Assembly: GCA_963844695.1 (NCBI GenBank)
Contig: CAWJPL010000039.1
Span: 248,001 to 312,000, forward strand
DNA length: 64,000 nucleotides
Direction: 5' to 3'
Origin: RYN-230 sp963844695
GTDB lineage: Bacteria > Actinomycetota > Actinomycetes > Streptosporangiales > Streptosporangiaceae
Part shown: positions 44,621 through 55,793 of the stretch, in pieces
Layout: the number at the start of each line of letters is the position of its first letter
How positions within the stretch are numbered: the first letter of the stretch is position 1
Position numbers and translations under genes: made by a program
The notes under the pieces: generated by a model
What the model saw: the letters and a program-made list of their open reading frames with translations, nothing else
What the model was told of the DNA's origin: nothing
Database searches by the model: none

Positions 44621-45818
44621 ACCGCGCCGCCAGCCAGCCCCCCGAGGCTCGCGGGCTGACCCGGGACGGGGTCCGGCTGCTCGCCGCCACCCCGGACGGC
44701 CTGGTCCACGCCCGCTTCCGCGACCTGCCCCGCTTCCTCGCGCCGGGCGACCTCCTGGTCGTCAACACCTCCGCCACCCTGGCCGCCGCGCTCCCCGCGC
44801 AGCGCGCCGGCGGGAGCGCGGTGACCGTTCACCTCTCCAACCAGCTAGATAACGGAACCTGGCTGGTCGAACTCAGGCAGGGTCAGGCAGGGTCACGACG
44901 GCTCGGCGACGGGGTCCCGGGCGAGGTCATCACGCTCCCCGGGGGCGGCTCGGTCACGCTGCTCCAGCCCTACCCGGACCCGGCGGCCGCCCGGATCTGG
45001 ACGGCCGCGGTGACGACGGGCCACGGCCCGGTGCACCGCTACCTGGCCCGGTACGGCCAGCCGATCCGCTACTCCTACGTCCCCGGCCGGTGGCCGCTGA
45101 CCGCCTACCAGACGGTGTTCGCCCGCTCCCCCGGCAGCGCGGAGATGCCGAGCGCGGCCCGGCCGTTCACCACGGACCTGGTCACCAGGCTGATCGCGGC
45201 CGGGGTGGTGATCGCCCCGATCACGCTGCACACCGGGGTGGCCTCGCTGGAGGCGGGCGAGGCACCGCTGCCCGAGTGGTTCGAGGTCCCGCAACCCACC
45301 GCGGACCTGGTCAACCTCACCCGCGCCGCGGGCCGCCGGGTGATCGCGGTCGGCACCACCTGCACCCGGGCCCTGGAGAGCGCCGTCGCCGGGAGCGCGG
45401 GCCAGGCGGGCCCCGTGGAGGACACCGTCGCCGGCCCGGTGGCGGGCCCCGCGGATGTCACTGTCGAAGCACTGACGCTGACCCGGTAGCGGGGACCGTC
45501 ACCGCCCGGAGCGGCTGGACGAGCCTGGTGCTCGGTCCGGAGCACCCGGCCCGCGTGGTGACCGGCTTGATCACCGGCTGGCACGAGGCCGGTGCCTCAC
45601 ACCTCGCGCTGCTGGAGGCCGTGGCCGGCCGGACGCTCGTCGAGGCTTCCTACCGCGAGGCCGAGGCGGCCGGCTACCTGTGGCACGAGTTCGGCGACAG
45701 CTGCCTGCTGCTGCCTCCGGGGCCAGCGGCCCGGTCCCGCGGCCGGCTGGCCCCGGCGGCGGGCTCCGCTGGGCGCCGGCTCAGTCGGCCGCCGGGTCGG
45801 CGGGCAGCCAGCGCTTGA
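44617..45818 (+). CDS. QueA-like S-adenosylmethionine:tRNA ribosyltransferase-isomerase, frame break near 45470
   Basis: Related to QueA, which adds the cyclopentene-type ring of queuosine using SAM. Seen: LRFRDLPRFLAPGDLLVVNTSATL-like start (ARFRDLPRFLAPGDLLVVNT), QPIRYSYVPGRWPLTAYQTVFA, GSAEMPSAARPFT, APITLHTGV and AVGTTCTRALES. The first frame stops after LTLTR, while the neighbouring frame carries the normal end TSLVLGPEHPARVVTGLITGWHE and YLWHEFGDSCLLLP. It overlaps the hybrid kinase stop by 38 bases, so the last residues are doubtful. No other queuosine gene is nearby. Confidence 0.8.
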
Positions 45819-48800
45819 TGCAGCCGAGCAGTTCCTCGGTGTCCACCGGCTTGGTCACGTAGTCGGTGGCCCCGGCGGCCAGGCTCTTGTCCCGGTCTCC
45901 CTGCATGGCCCGGGCGGTCACCGCGATCACCGGCAGGTCGGCGAACTCCGGCATCTTGCGGATGGCGGCGGTGGTGGTGTAGCCGTCCATCTCCGGCATC
46001 ATCACGTCCATCAGGACCAGATCGATGTCCTGATCGGCGCGCAACGTGTCGATGCCCTGCTGCCCGCTGGGCGCGTGGACGACGGTGAGCCCGTAGAGCT
46101 CGAGGACGCTGGTGATCGCGAAGACGTTCCGCAGGTCGTCGTCGACCACCAGCACTCTGCGGCCGTTCAGTCCAGCGTGCGGCCCATTCGCGCCCGTGGG
46201 GTTCGCGGCGGCGCCGTTGGCGACGGTGCCATTCGTGCCCGGTCGTGCCCGTGCCGGTCGTGACGTGCCGGTCGCGCCGGTGCCGGTCGCACGGTGCCGG
46301 TCGCGACGGTGCCGGTCGTGACGGCGCCGTTCGCGGCGGGGGCAGAGGTCCCGTTGAGCCCGGCCGGGCGGCCCGCGGCAGCCGGCGCGGCGGCTGGCGC
46401 GAGGTTCGCGGCGGACGTCCTGGCCGGCGGGACCACCCGGGGCTCCCCGGGGGCAGGGTTGCCCCTCACGTCGTCACTGCCCTGGTAGCTGGCCGGCAGG
46501 TACAGGGTGAAGGTGCTGCCGCCGCCGGGGACGCTCTGCGCGGTGATCCGGCCGCCGAGCACGGCAGCGACCTCGCGGCTGATCGCCAGCCCCAGCCCGG
46601 TACCGCCATAGCGGCGGCTGGTGGTGCCGTCGCCCTGCTGGAAGGCCTCGAAGATCGTCTTGAGGCTGTCGTCGGAGATGCCGATGCCGGTGTCCGACAC
46701 GGAGAAGGCCAGGCCCGGCTCGGCCCCCGGGATCTGCGGGGTCTCCCGGCGGATCCGCAGCTCCACCCGGCCTTGCGGGGTGAACTTGACCGCGTTGGAC
46801 AGCAGGTTGTGCAGCACCTGGCGGAGCCGCTGCCGGTCGGTGACGACCTCGGCGGGCACGTCCGGGGCCGACGCGACGACGAACTCCAGCCGCTTTTCGG
46901 CCGCGAGCGGCTCGAACACGGTGCGCAGGTCCTCGGCCAGGGATCCCAGCGCGAACGGCTCGGGGTGCACGTCCAGCTTGCCGGCCTCCACCCGGGACAG
47001 GTCCAGGATGTCGTTGATCAGCAAGAGCAGGTCCGACCCGGACGAGTGGATTACGTTCGCGTACTCGACCTGCTTGGCGCTGAGGTTCTCGGCCGGGTTC
47101 TCGGCCAGCAGCCGGGCCAGGATGAGCAGGCTGTTCAGCGGGGTGCGCAGCTCGTGCGAGACGTTCGCGAGGAACTGGGACTTGTACCGGGACGCCAGGT
47201 CCAGCTGCCGCGCGCGCTCCTCGATCTCCTGCCGGGCGTGCTCGATCTCGGCGTTCTTGATCTCGATGTCGCGCTTCTGCCGGGCCAGCTGCACCGCCTT
47301 GTCCTCCAGCTCGGCGTTGGACCTCTGCAGCTCCCCCTGACGGGCCTGCAGCTCGCCGGTGCTGGACTGGAGCTCACCCGCCAGCCGCTGGGACTCCTGC
47401 AGCAGGTGATCGGTGCGGGAGTTCACGATGATCGTGTTCACGTTGACGCCGATGGTCTCCATCAGCTGCTCCAGGAAGTCCTGGTGCACCTGGGTGAACC
47501 GGCTGAACGAGCCCGCCTCGATCACGCCCAGGACCTGCCCCTCGAACACGATGGGCAAGACGATGAGGTTGACCGGCGCGCCGTCGCCCAGCCCCGAGGA
47601 GATCCGTACGTAGTCGGGTGGCGCGTCGGTGACAAGGATGGGCTTCCTGGTCTTGGCGACCTGCCCGATCAGCGACTGGCCCAGCCGGAAGTGGCTGGGC
47701 GCCGTGATGTCGGCCCGCAGGCCGTACCCGGCGATGAGGCGCAGGATCGTGCCCTCGCTGGAGTCACCAGCGATGAAGAACGTGCCGTGCTGCGCTCCGA
47801 CCAGCGGGATCAGCTCGTCCATGATCAGCTCAGCGACCGTGGCGATGTCCCGGTGCCCCTGCATCAGGCCGGAGATCCGGGCCAGGTTGGTCTTGAGCCA
47901 GTACTGCTCCTGGTTGGCCTTGGTCGTCTCGCGCAGGGACTGCACCATCGCGTTGATGTTGTCCTTGAGCTCGGCGACCTCACCCTCGGCTTCCACGGAG
48001 ATGGACCGGGTCAGGTCCCCGGTGGCCACCGCGCTGGTCACCTGGGAGATGGCCCGGACCTGGCGGGTGAGGTTCCCGGCCAGCTCGTTGACGTTCTCGG
48101 TGAGCCGCTTCCAGGTCCCGGACAGCCCTTCGACCTCGGCCTGCCCGCCCAGCCGCCCCTTGCTGCCTACCTCGCGGGCCACCCGGGTGACCTCGGCCGC
48201 GAACGAGGACAGCTGGTCGACCATGGTGTTGATGGTGGTCTTGAGCTCGAGGATCTCACCGCGCGCGTCCACGTCGATCTTCTTCGACAGGTCACCCTGG
48301 GCGACCGCGGTGGTCACCAGCGCGATGTTGCGGACCTGGCTGGTCAGGTTGCCCGCCATGAAGTTCACCGAGTCGGTGAGGTCCCGCCACGTCCCGCCGA
48401 CCCCGGGGACCTGGGCCTGGCCGCCGAGGCTGCCCTCGGTGCCCACCTCACGCGCCACCCGGGTCACCTCGTCAGCGAACGCGGACAGCTGGTCCACCAT
48501 CGTGTTCAGGGTGTCCTTCAGGGCCAGCATCTCGCCCTTGACGTCCACGGTGATCTTCTGGCTGAGATCCCCCCGGGCCACCGCGGTCGCGACCTGGGCG
48601 ATGTCGCGCACCTGCCCGGTCAGGTTGTCGGCCATGGCGTTGACCGACTCGGTCAGGTCCTTCCAGGTCCCGGCGACCCCCGGTACCTGGGCCTGGCCGC
48701 CGAGCTTGCCGTCGGTGCCCACTTCCCGGGCCACCCGCGTCACCTCGGAGGTGAACAGGGCCAGCTGGTCGGTCATGCTGTTGAAGACGGCGGCGATCTC

Positions 48801-48932
48801 GTCCATCAGCGGGTCGCCGGTATGGGGCAGGCGAGTGCTGAAGTCCCCGCCACGGACCGCAGTCAGGCCCTCGAGCAGCCGCTGCAGCCGCGGGTCGGCG
48901 GGCTGGCTGCTCGCCAGCATTGCTTCCGCCAT
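45781..48932 (-). CDS. Soluble hybrid histidine kinase with a HAMP array, GAF and receiver domain, frame break near 46165
   Basis: About 1,050 residues, no transmembrane helix. Four HAMP-type units of about 92 residues (VAREVGTDGKLGGQAQVPGV, repeated as TEGSLGGQAQVPGV and SKGRLGGQAEVEGL) fill residues 10-340. A GAF domain follows (LIPLVGAQHGTFFIAG), a coiled coil (LQARQGELQRSNAELEDKA), HisKA with FLANVSHELRTPLN, and HATPase (LLSNAVKFTPQG, DTGIGI, GGTGLGLAI). A repetitive linker leads, one frame over, to a receiver domain (VLVVDDDLRN, LMDVMMPEMDG, VTARAM, TKPVD). This is the architecture of cytosolic Nik1-like osmosensor kinases and of many actinobacterial HAMP-repeat kinases. ATG 48932 after GGAGGAG. 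Divergent from the phosphatase gene. Confidence 0.9.
46225..46330. repeat. GTGCCGGTCG-type simple repeats in the kinase-receiver linker
   Basis: On the plus strand CGTGCCGGTCG, GTGCCGGTCGCG, GTGCCGGTCGCAC, GTGCCGGTCGCGAC and GTGCCGGTCGTGAC follow one another. On the minus strand this encodes a Thr/Gly/Ala/Val linker between HATPase and receiver. The reading frame of the fusion is lost just beyond it. Confidence 0.7.
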
Positions 48933-49013
48933 GACGACTCCTCCTGCCGGTGGCCGCGGCGCCCGCGCGGCCAGCCTCTGTGCGTTTGTGACAGACCGAT
49001 ACTGCCACTGTCG

Positions 49014-49042
49014 TTGACGCGCTCAAAAACAGGCGTTAAGGA
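49014..49042 (+). promoter_or_regulatory. Possible promoter of the phosphatase gene
   Basis: TTGACG and TAAGGA are 17 bases apart, ending 18 bases before GTG 49061. The -35 is good and the -10 weak. The space between the divergent kinase and phosphatase starts is only 128 bases, so their promoters must nearly overlap. Confidence 0.35.
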
Positions 49043-49060
49043 CAGCCTGAGCCCGGTAAC

Positions 49061-51427
49061 GTGACAGTCAAGCCGCCGAACCTCCCGGGAAGGCCTCCTA
49101 CCGTGACAGTACCGAGCGGCGCAGAATTCGCACGGCTAAGCGATCTAATTGCACGACAGCGGCGTGAGCTGGACCGGATGCAGTCCGGGGCGGCTGGCCG
49201 CTCTGTGGTGGACCTGGCCCGCGGCATGCTGATGGAGCGGCTCCGCTGCTCGCCAGCAGAGGCGCAGGCCCAGTTGGCGCACCTCTCCGCGGAATCGGGC
49301 ACAAGCCTGGCCGAACTCGCGGCACAGATCACGGGACAGGTCACGGCGCAGCCCGGGACCGACGGTGATCCTAGCGAGCAGGACGGCGCGGACGCGCCCG
49401 AAGCCGCGATGCCCAGCACGCACCGGGTCGCCCTGGCCGGGGCCGCCGCGGAGGCCGCGCACGACGGTGGGGGCATCGCGGCCGCCGTCCTGGAAGAGGC
49501 GCTGGCTCCGGCGGGCGCCATCGCTGTGGCCCTGTGGCTGGCCGAGCCCGACGGCGGCCTGGAACTGGCCGGGCAAGCTGGGTTCTCGGCCCGCGACGCC
49601 AGCCGCTGGCGGCGCATCCACCCGGACATGGACACCCCTGTGCAGCGCGCCGCCGACGAGGGCGCTGAGTACTGGTGGCCCGCGGGCCGCCCGGACGCCG
49701 CGCTGGCCCCGCTGATGGGCGACTGGCCGCAGGGGGCCCGCGCGGTGCTCCCGCTGCCCGGCCCGGGGGCGGCGCTCGGAGCGATGGAGATCTGCTGGCC
49801 CGACCCGCTCGAGGGATTCCCCGATCCGCTGCGGCGGCAGATCGGCGCGCTCACCGATGTCTGCGCCCAGGCTCTCGGCACCCGGCTGCCCAGCGGGGAC
49901 CTGGCCGCGGATCACCGGGCGTCGTGGGCCTTCGGCCTGCTGGATAGCCTGCTCGGCTCGGCGTTGTTCGCCACCGCGATCCGCGACGACACCGGGGTGA
50001 TCACCGACTTCCGGATCAGCTACCTAAGCAAGGACTTCGCTGACCCCGCGGGCCGGGTGGCCGCGGCTCTGGCCGGGCGCCCGCTGCTGGAGGTCTACCC
50101 GGCCGCCGCGCTGGACGGCGGGGTGTATGACCGGGCCGTCCAGGTGATGGCCACCGGCGAGGCGCGGTACACCTCAGGAGAGATCATCGCCGCCCCGGTG
50201 GCCGGGGGCTTGGCCGCCCCCGTCCTGGAGGTCCGCATCGCCCGCCTCTACGACGGCGTGGTGATCACCTGGCGGCCCGCGGGCGAGGTCGAGCGCCTCG
50301 GGGCTCTGCTCCACCAGGCGCAGCGGCTCGGCCGGATCGGCGGCTGGGAGGAGAACCTGCTCACCGGGGAGGTGCTCTGGACCGAGCGGACGTTCGCGCT
50401 GTTCGGGCAGCCGCCAGGCGAGCCGGTCCCGGTAGCCGAGCTGCACGCCCACGTCCCCCCGGACGACCTGCCGGTGGTGGAGAGTTTCCGCGCCACGCTG
50501 CTGGAGGACAAGCAGGAGGCCGCCGCCGCGTTCCGGATCATCCGGGCCGACGACGAGAGCGTGCGGCAGATGCGCGCGTTCGCTGAGCCGGTCACCGACC
50601 AGGCCGGCACGCTGGTCGCGGTGCGTGGTGCCTACCAGGACGTGTCCGCGGACTACCACACCCAGGTGGCCTTCGCGGCGACCCGGGACCGGCTGGCCGA
50701 CACCGAGGAGCGGGCGGAGGAGGAACACCGGCTGGCGCTGCGGCTGCAGCAGGCCATCACCCCGCGGACCCCGAAACCGGTGGAGATCGCCGGCCTGGAT
50801 ATCGCCGCCCGATACCGGCCTGCGGGCCCGGGGAATCTGGTCAGCGGTGACTGGTACGACACGGTCCTGTTGCCTAGTAAAGAAGTGCTGCTCGTGGTCG
50901 GGGATATCGCCGGTCACGGCATTGACGCGGTGACCGGCATGGTGGCGCTGCGGAACTGCCTGCGCGGTCTCGCGATCACCGGCGCGGGGCCGGCGCAGCT
51001 GCTGGACTGGCTGAACAAGGTGGCGTGCTATCTCACCGACGGCATCATCGGCACGGTGGTGTGCGGGATGTACGACCCGGCCCAGCGGGCGCTGCGCTGC
51101 TCCGGGGCGGGGCACCCCTCGCCGCTTCTGGTGCGGGACGGGGTGGCGCGGGAACTGGCGCTGCCGGGCGGGGTGCTGGTCGGCGCGGACCCGGACGTCA
51201 CCTACGAGGAGCTGACCATCACGCTGAAGCCGGGAGACGCGCTCGCGCTGTTCACTGACGGCCTCATCGAGCGGCACGACGAGACGATCGACGACTCGAT
51301 GAAGGCGCTGCTGTGCCTGGCCAGCGGCCCGGTGGATGATGTGGCCCGGTTCGCCGACCACCTGATGGGCAGCTCCCGCTCCGACACCAGCGACGACGCC
51401 TGCCTGGTCGCCGTCCAGGTCCGCTGA
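49061..51427 (+). CDS. ANTAR-GAF-PAS-PP2C (SpoIIE-type) phosphatase
   Basis: A 788-residue signalling protein. Residues 45-95 (VVDLARGMLMERLRCSPAEAQAQL) are an ANTAR RNA-binding-like helix bundle; 110-265 are GAF-like (AVALWLAEPDGG, ALGAMEICWPDPL). Two PAS-type regions follow (GSALFATAIRDDTGVITDFRI; AQRLGRIGGWEENLLTGEVLW). The C-terminal PP2C domain has VSGDWYDTVLLP, VVGDIAGHGIDAVTGM, CSGAGHPSPLL, ALFTDGLIERHD and SDDACLVAVQV, with the metal-binding Asps present. Such phosphatases act on anti-anti-sigma factors; no STAS or kinase partner gene is adjacent, so the target is elsewhere. GTG 49061. Confidence 0.9.
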   Translation: MTVKPPNLPGRPPTVTVPSGAEFARLSDLIARQRRELDRMQSGAAGRSVVDLARGMLMERLRCSPAEAQAQLAHLSAESGTSLAELAAQITGQVTAQPGTDGDPSEQDGADAPEAAMPSTHRVALAGAAAEAAHDGGGIAAAVLEEALAPAGAIAVALWLAEPDGGLELAGQAGFSARDASRWRRIHPDMDTPVQRAADEGAEYWWPAGRPDAALAPLMGDWPQGARAVLPLPGPGAALGAMEICWPDPLEGFPDPLRRQIGALTDVCAQALGTRLPSGDLAADHRASWAFGLLDSLLGSALFATAIRDDTGVITDFRISYLSKDFADPAGRVAAALAGRPLLEVYPAAALDGGVYDRAVQVMATGEARYTSGEIIAAPVAGGLAAPVLEVRIARLYDGVVITWRPAGEVERLGALLHQAQRLGRIGGWEENLLTGEVLWTERTFALFGQPPGEPVPVAELHAHVPPDDLPVVESFRATLLEDKQEAAAAFRIIRADDESVRQMRAFAEPVTDQAGTLVAVRGAYQDVSADYHTQVAFAATRDRLADTEERAEEEHRLALRLQQAITPRTPKPVEIAGLDIAARYRPAGPGNLVSGDWYDTVLLPSKEVLLVVGDIAGHGIDAVTGMVALRNCLRGLAITGAGPAQLLDWLNKVACYLTDGIIGTVVCGMYDPAQRALRCSGAGHPSPLLVRDGVARELALPGGVLVGADPDVTYEELTITLKPGDALALFTDGLIERHDETIDDSMKALLCLASGPVDDVARFADHLMGSSRSDTSDDACLVAVQVR

Positions 51428-51458
51428 GCGGCCGGCTGCCGAGGCCAGCCCCACTGCC

Positions 51459-52503
<1,045 letters not shown>

Positions 52504-52521
52504 AGGGCAACACTAGTCCCC

Positions 52522-54003
52522 ATGAGCGTGCTGGCTGTCAACGCCGGAACAACCGGCGTCACTGCGTTGGTCGTGACCGAGGACGGCCTGGTTTCCGGGC
52601 GCGGATACCAGGAATTCCGGCAGTACTTCCCGGAGCCGGGCTGGGTCGAGCATCTGCCTGAGGACATCTGGCAGGCGACTCTGGCCGCGGCCCGCCAGGC
52701 TCTGGCCCGGGCGGGTGACCCGCCGGTCAGCAGTCTCGGGATCACCAACCAGCGGGAGACGGCGGTGGTCTGGGACCGGGGCACGCTGGCTGCCCCGCGG
52801 CGGGCGATCGTGTGGCAGGACCGGCGGACGGCCCGGATCTGCGAGGCGCTGCGCGAAGCCGGGCACGAGCCCCGGGTGAGCGCGCTGACCGGACTGCGCC
52901 TCGACCCGTACTTCACCGGGACCAAGCTCACCTGGCTGGCCGAGCACGACCCGGGGACCTGGCGGGGCCTGGCCGACGGGTCGCTGGCCTGCGGCACGGT
53001 GGACTCTTACCTGATCGCCCGGATGACCGCGGGCGCGCGGCACGTGACCGACGCCTCCAACGCCTCGCGCACGCTGCTGTTCGACATCGGGACGGGCCAG
53101 TGGTCGGCGGAACTGTGCGACCTGCTGCGGGTCCCCCAGCGCGCGCTGCCCGAGGTCGTGCCGTCCACCGGGGTGGCCGCCCGTACCGACCCGGCCTCGT
53201 TCCTCGGTCTGGACGTCCCGCTGGCGGGCATCGCCGGCGACCAGCAGGCGGCGCTGTTCGGCCAGGCCTGTTTCAGCCCGGGCGACACCAAGTGCACCTA
53301 CGGGACCGGGTCCTTCGTGCTGGCCAACACCGGGCCAGACGTGGTGCGCTCGGCGGCCGGGCTGCTGTCCACGGTGGCCTGGATGGACGGCTCTGGCCAG
53401 CTCACCTACGCGCTGGAGGGCTCGGTGTTCGTCACCGGCGCCGCGGTCCAGTGGCTGCGGGACGGGCTCGGCCTGCTGGACCACGCGGCGCAGAGCGAGG
53501 CGCTCGCGCGGAGCGTGCCCGACTCAGGCGGCGTGGTGTTCGTGCCCGCCCTCACCGGCCTGGGCGCCCCCGACTGGGATCCGGACGCCCGGGGGGCGAT
53601 GTTCGGCATCACCCGCGGCACGACCCGGGCGCACGTGGTCCGGGCCACGCTCGAGGCGATCGCCTTCGAGGTGCGCGACGTGGCCGACCTCATGCTGGAG
53701 GGGGGTTCGCCGGACGGCGGCCGCGTGCTGCGCGCCGACGGCGGGGCCAGCGCCAACGACCTCCTCATGCAGATCCAGGCGGACCAGCTGCAGGTCCCGG
53801 TGGAACGCCCGCTGGTCGGTGAGACCACCGCGCTCGGGGCCGCGTTCCTGGCCGGCCTGGCCACCGGGACCTGGTCCTCGACCGACGAGCTGGCCGCGAC
53901 CTGGCGGCTGGACCGCCGGTTCGATCCCGGCCCCCGGGACGACGCGGCCTACGCCCGCTGGCGCCGGGCCGTATCCCGGACCAAAGGCTGGTCCGCCGAC
54001 TAA
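52522..54003 (+). CDS. glpK: Glycerol kinase
   Basis: ATP-dependent kinase of the FGGY family, 493 residues, making glycerol 3-phosphate. Seen: LAVNAGTTGVTALVV at the start, LGITNQRETAVVWDR, AIVWQDRRTARICEAL, GTVDSYLIARMT, ASNASRTLLFDI, LAGIAGDQQAALFGQ, KCTYGTGSFVL and RADGGASANDLLMQIQADQL. The N-terminal phosphate loop reads NAGTTG where most glycerol kinases have DQGTTS. A related FGGY sugar kinase therefore cannot be excluded, though RTLLFDI and GDQQAALFGQ favour glycerol. Confidence 0.87.
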   Translation: MSVLAVNAGTTGVTALVVTEDGLVSGRGYQEFRQYFPEPGWVEHLPEDIWQATLAAARQALARAGDPPVSSLGITNQRETAVVWDRGTLAAPRRAIVWQDRRTARICEALREAGHEPRVSALTGLRLDPYFTGTKLTWLAEHDPGTWRGLADGSLACGTVDSYLIARMTAGARHVTDASNASRTLLFDIGTGQWSAELCDLLRVPQRALPEVVPSTGVAARTDPASFLGLDVPLAGIAGDQQAALFGQACFSPGDTKCTYGTGSFVLANTGPDVVRSAAGLLSTVAWMDGSGQLTYALEGSVFVTGAAVQWLRDGLGLLDHAAQSEALARSVPDSGGVVFVPALTGLGAPDWDPDARGAMFGITRGTTRAHVVRATLEAIAFEVRDVADLMLEGGSPDGGRVLRADGGASANDLLMQIQADQLQVPVERPLVGETTALGAAFLAGLATGTWSSTDELAATWRLDRRFDPGPRDDAAYARWRRAVSRTKGWSAD

Positions 54004-54092
54004 CCTGTCCCCCGGTGGGCTCAGCCCTCAACCCCGCAGGCCTAGACACCCGCAGGCTCCCAGCCACTCCGCTGGCTGATCCGGCCACCGCG

Positions 54093-54138
54093 CGGGTGCC
54101 GCTTCCATGACGAAATAACGTCATGGAAGCGGCGCCCG
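54093..54138. terminator. Long perfect hairpin between glpK and the DUF4389-like gene
   Basis: GCCGCTTCCATGACG (54098-54112) and CGTCATGGAAGCGGC (54119-54133) form a perfect 15-bp stem around AAATAA. The stem extends to about 20 bp with one G-U pair. It lies between two convergent stops and is probably a bidirectional terminator. Confidence 0.75.
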
Positions 54139-54178
54139 CACGCCTGCCTGGCGTGCCGAAGGTGAGCGGCCGGAGGGG

Positions 54179-55679
54179 TCAGCGGGCGCCGAGGGTGCCG
54201 CCGAGGGCCCGGTAGTCCTCGTCGAAGCGGCCGAGCAGGGACTCCAGCCCGGTGCTGGCCACCACCTGCTGGTACTGCGCCGGCGACGTGACCGCGGCGA
54301 GGCGCGCGAAGTCGCTGCTGGCCAGGCTCGCGTCCGACCGCACCCGGTCCGCCGCGGCGGTGGACGCGGCGTCGGGCATCGACTTGCCGCCCATCTCCTG
54401 GGCAAACGCGCCGAAAGCCCGGGACATCTGAGCGTCAGCTTTGTTGACGCAGCTGAGCTTGCCCTGGCAGGCCGTGACCTTCGAGTCGAAGGTGGACAGC
54501 GTGCTGCTGAGTGTCGCGAACGAGCTCTCGACCGAGATCGTCGCCTCGGCCCGGGTGACACTGTTGTTGCTGGAGGTCGCGGCGACCACGCTGATGAGCA
54601 CCACGTAGCCGACCGCCAAGATCACCCCCAGCACCAGGAACAGGGTGACCAGCCGCTTGGCCGTCTGGGACAGGACCAGCCGCCAGGGATCGTCGCCGCC
54701 AAGCCAGCGAACGGGCCCGGCTGGCTGACCGTAAGCGGAAGGCTGGCCGTAGCCTCCGGGCTGGCCCGGGGCGGGCTGGCCGTAGCCCGGCGGGGGCTGG
54801 CCGTAGCCGGGCTCGCCGGTCCTGTCCGGGGCGGGCTGGCCAGGCGCCACCGGGGTTCCGTAGTCGAACGCGCCGTCCGCCGGGGCGCCGTATCCGAGCT
54901 CGCCGTACCCAGGCTGGCCCGGGGCAGGCTGCCCCCAGCCCGGGGCCGCCGGGTCGGGCGGCCCGGCCGGGAAGCCCCCGCCCGCGGGCGCCGCGACGAA
55001 GGCGGACGTGGCCGGGTCACCGAACAGGCCACCCGGGTAGCGGGCGGTGAGCATCAGGAAGTAGCCGGTTACCCTGACGTGGTATCGCACGGCGGCCGCG
55101 AGCGCCTCGTGCAGCGGCCGCGGCATCCGGCCCGCGATGAGCACGATCAGCCAGGTCACGAACATGACCAGGAAGCTCAGGCCGTAGCCCAGCACCGCGG
55201 CGACAATGGCGGCGGGGATGACCAGGATGATCCGGAACAGGACAGCGAGCCGGTTGAGCGGGCCCGGCTCGGCCTGGAGCCGGACGGGGTACTGCGCCTC
55301 AGCGAACTCGAACGGGGGGTAGTCGTCCGTCAGCAGGAACAGGTACGCGGCGAAACGGGTCAGCCAGCGCAGGTAGCCGACCTGGAAGTCGGCCAGCCCG
55401 CCAGGCAGGCGGCCGGTGAACAGCGCGGCGAACCAGCAGATCAGCGCCACCACCTCGGAGGCGATGCTGAGGATGTACAGCACGACCAGGTGCGGTATCG
55501 CCAGGATGATCCGCACCAGGACAGTCGAGCCGGCGCTGCTCAGCCGGCTCCGCGAAGGCCACCAGGATCTCGTCCGGGGCGCCCGGCCCGCCGCCGCCGG
55601 CGGGTGGAGCGCTCAGAGTTCCCGGACCACTCCCGGGCGCTCCGGGAATCCCCGGGGGCTCCATCGGTATTTCAGTCAT
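54179..55679 (-). CDS. DUF4389-like membrane protein, frame break near 55548
   Basis: About 500 residues. The N-terminus (TEIPMEPPGIPGAPGSGPG...DEILVAFAEP) shifts one base to RLSSAGSTVLVRIILAIPHLVVLYIL. Then come FAALFTGRLPGGLADFQVGYLRW and RIILVIPAAIVAAVLGYGLSFL, the tandem DUF4389 units with four or five membrane segments. A Pro/Gly/Gln/Tyr-rich linker (PGYGQPPPGYGQPAPGQPG) and one more helix (LFLVLGVILAVGYVVLISVV) lead to an extracytoplasmic helical domain with two Cys (TACQGKLSCVNKAD). Function unknown; the linker is common in actinobacterial envelope proteins. Confidence 0.75.
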
Positions 55680-55793
55680 TAATCCGCTCCTTTAATCAAG
55701 GGCCGTAACCTTAGCGTTTGCTGGACGCGGGGGACGCTTGGTTGATCAGGAGAGGCCAGGCAGAATCCGGCGGCGGGATTGGGGGTACGCCAC

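Noticed and set aside
46225..46330. CRISPR-like array
   Set aside because: Units are only about 10-16 bases with no unique spacers, and lie inside a coding linker. No cas genes occur in the window.
46245..49064. A 939-codon plus-strand open frame opposite the hybrid kinase
   Set aside because: Composition is that of antisense GC skew (repeated GHPGDLG patterns mirror the HAMP repeats on the other strand). No start signal and no recognised domain.
54093..54138. Inverted repeat after glpK as an insertion-sequence end
   Set aside because: No transposase and no target duplication; its position between convergent stops explains it as a terminator.
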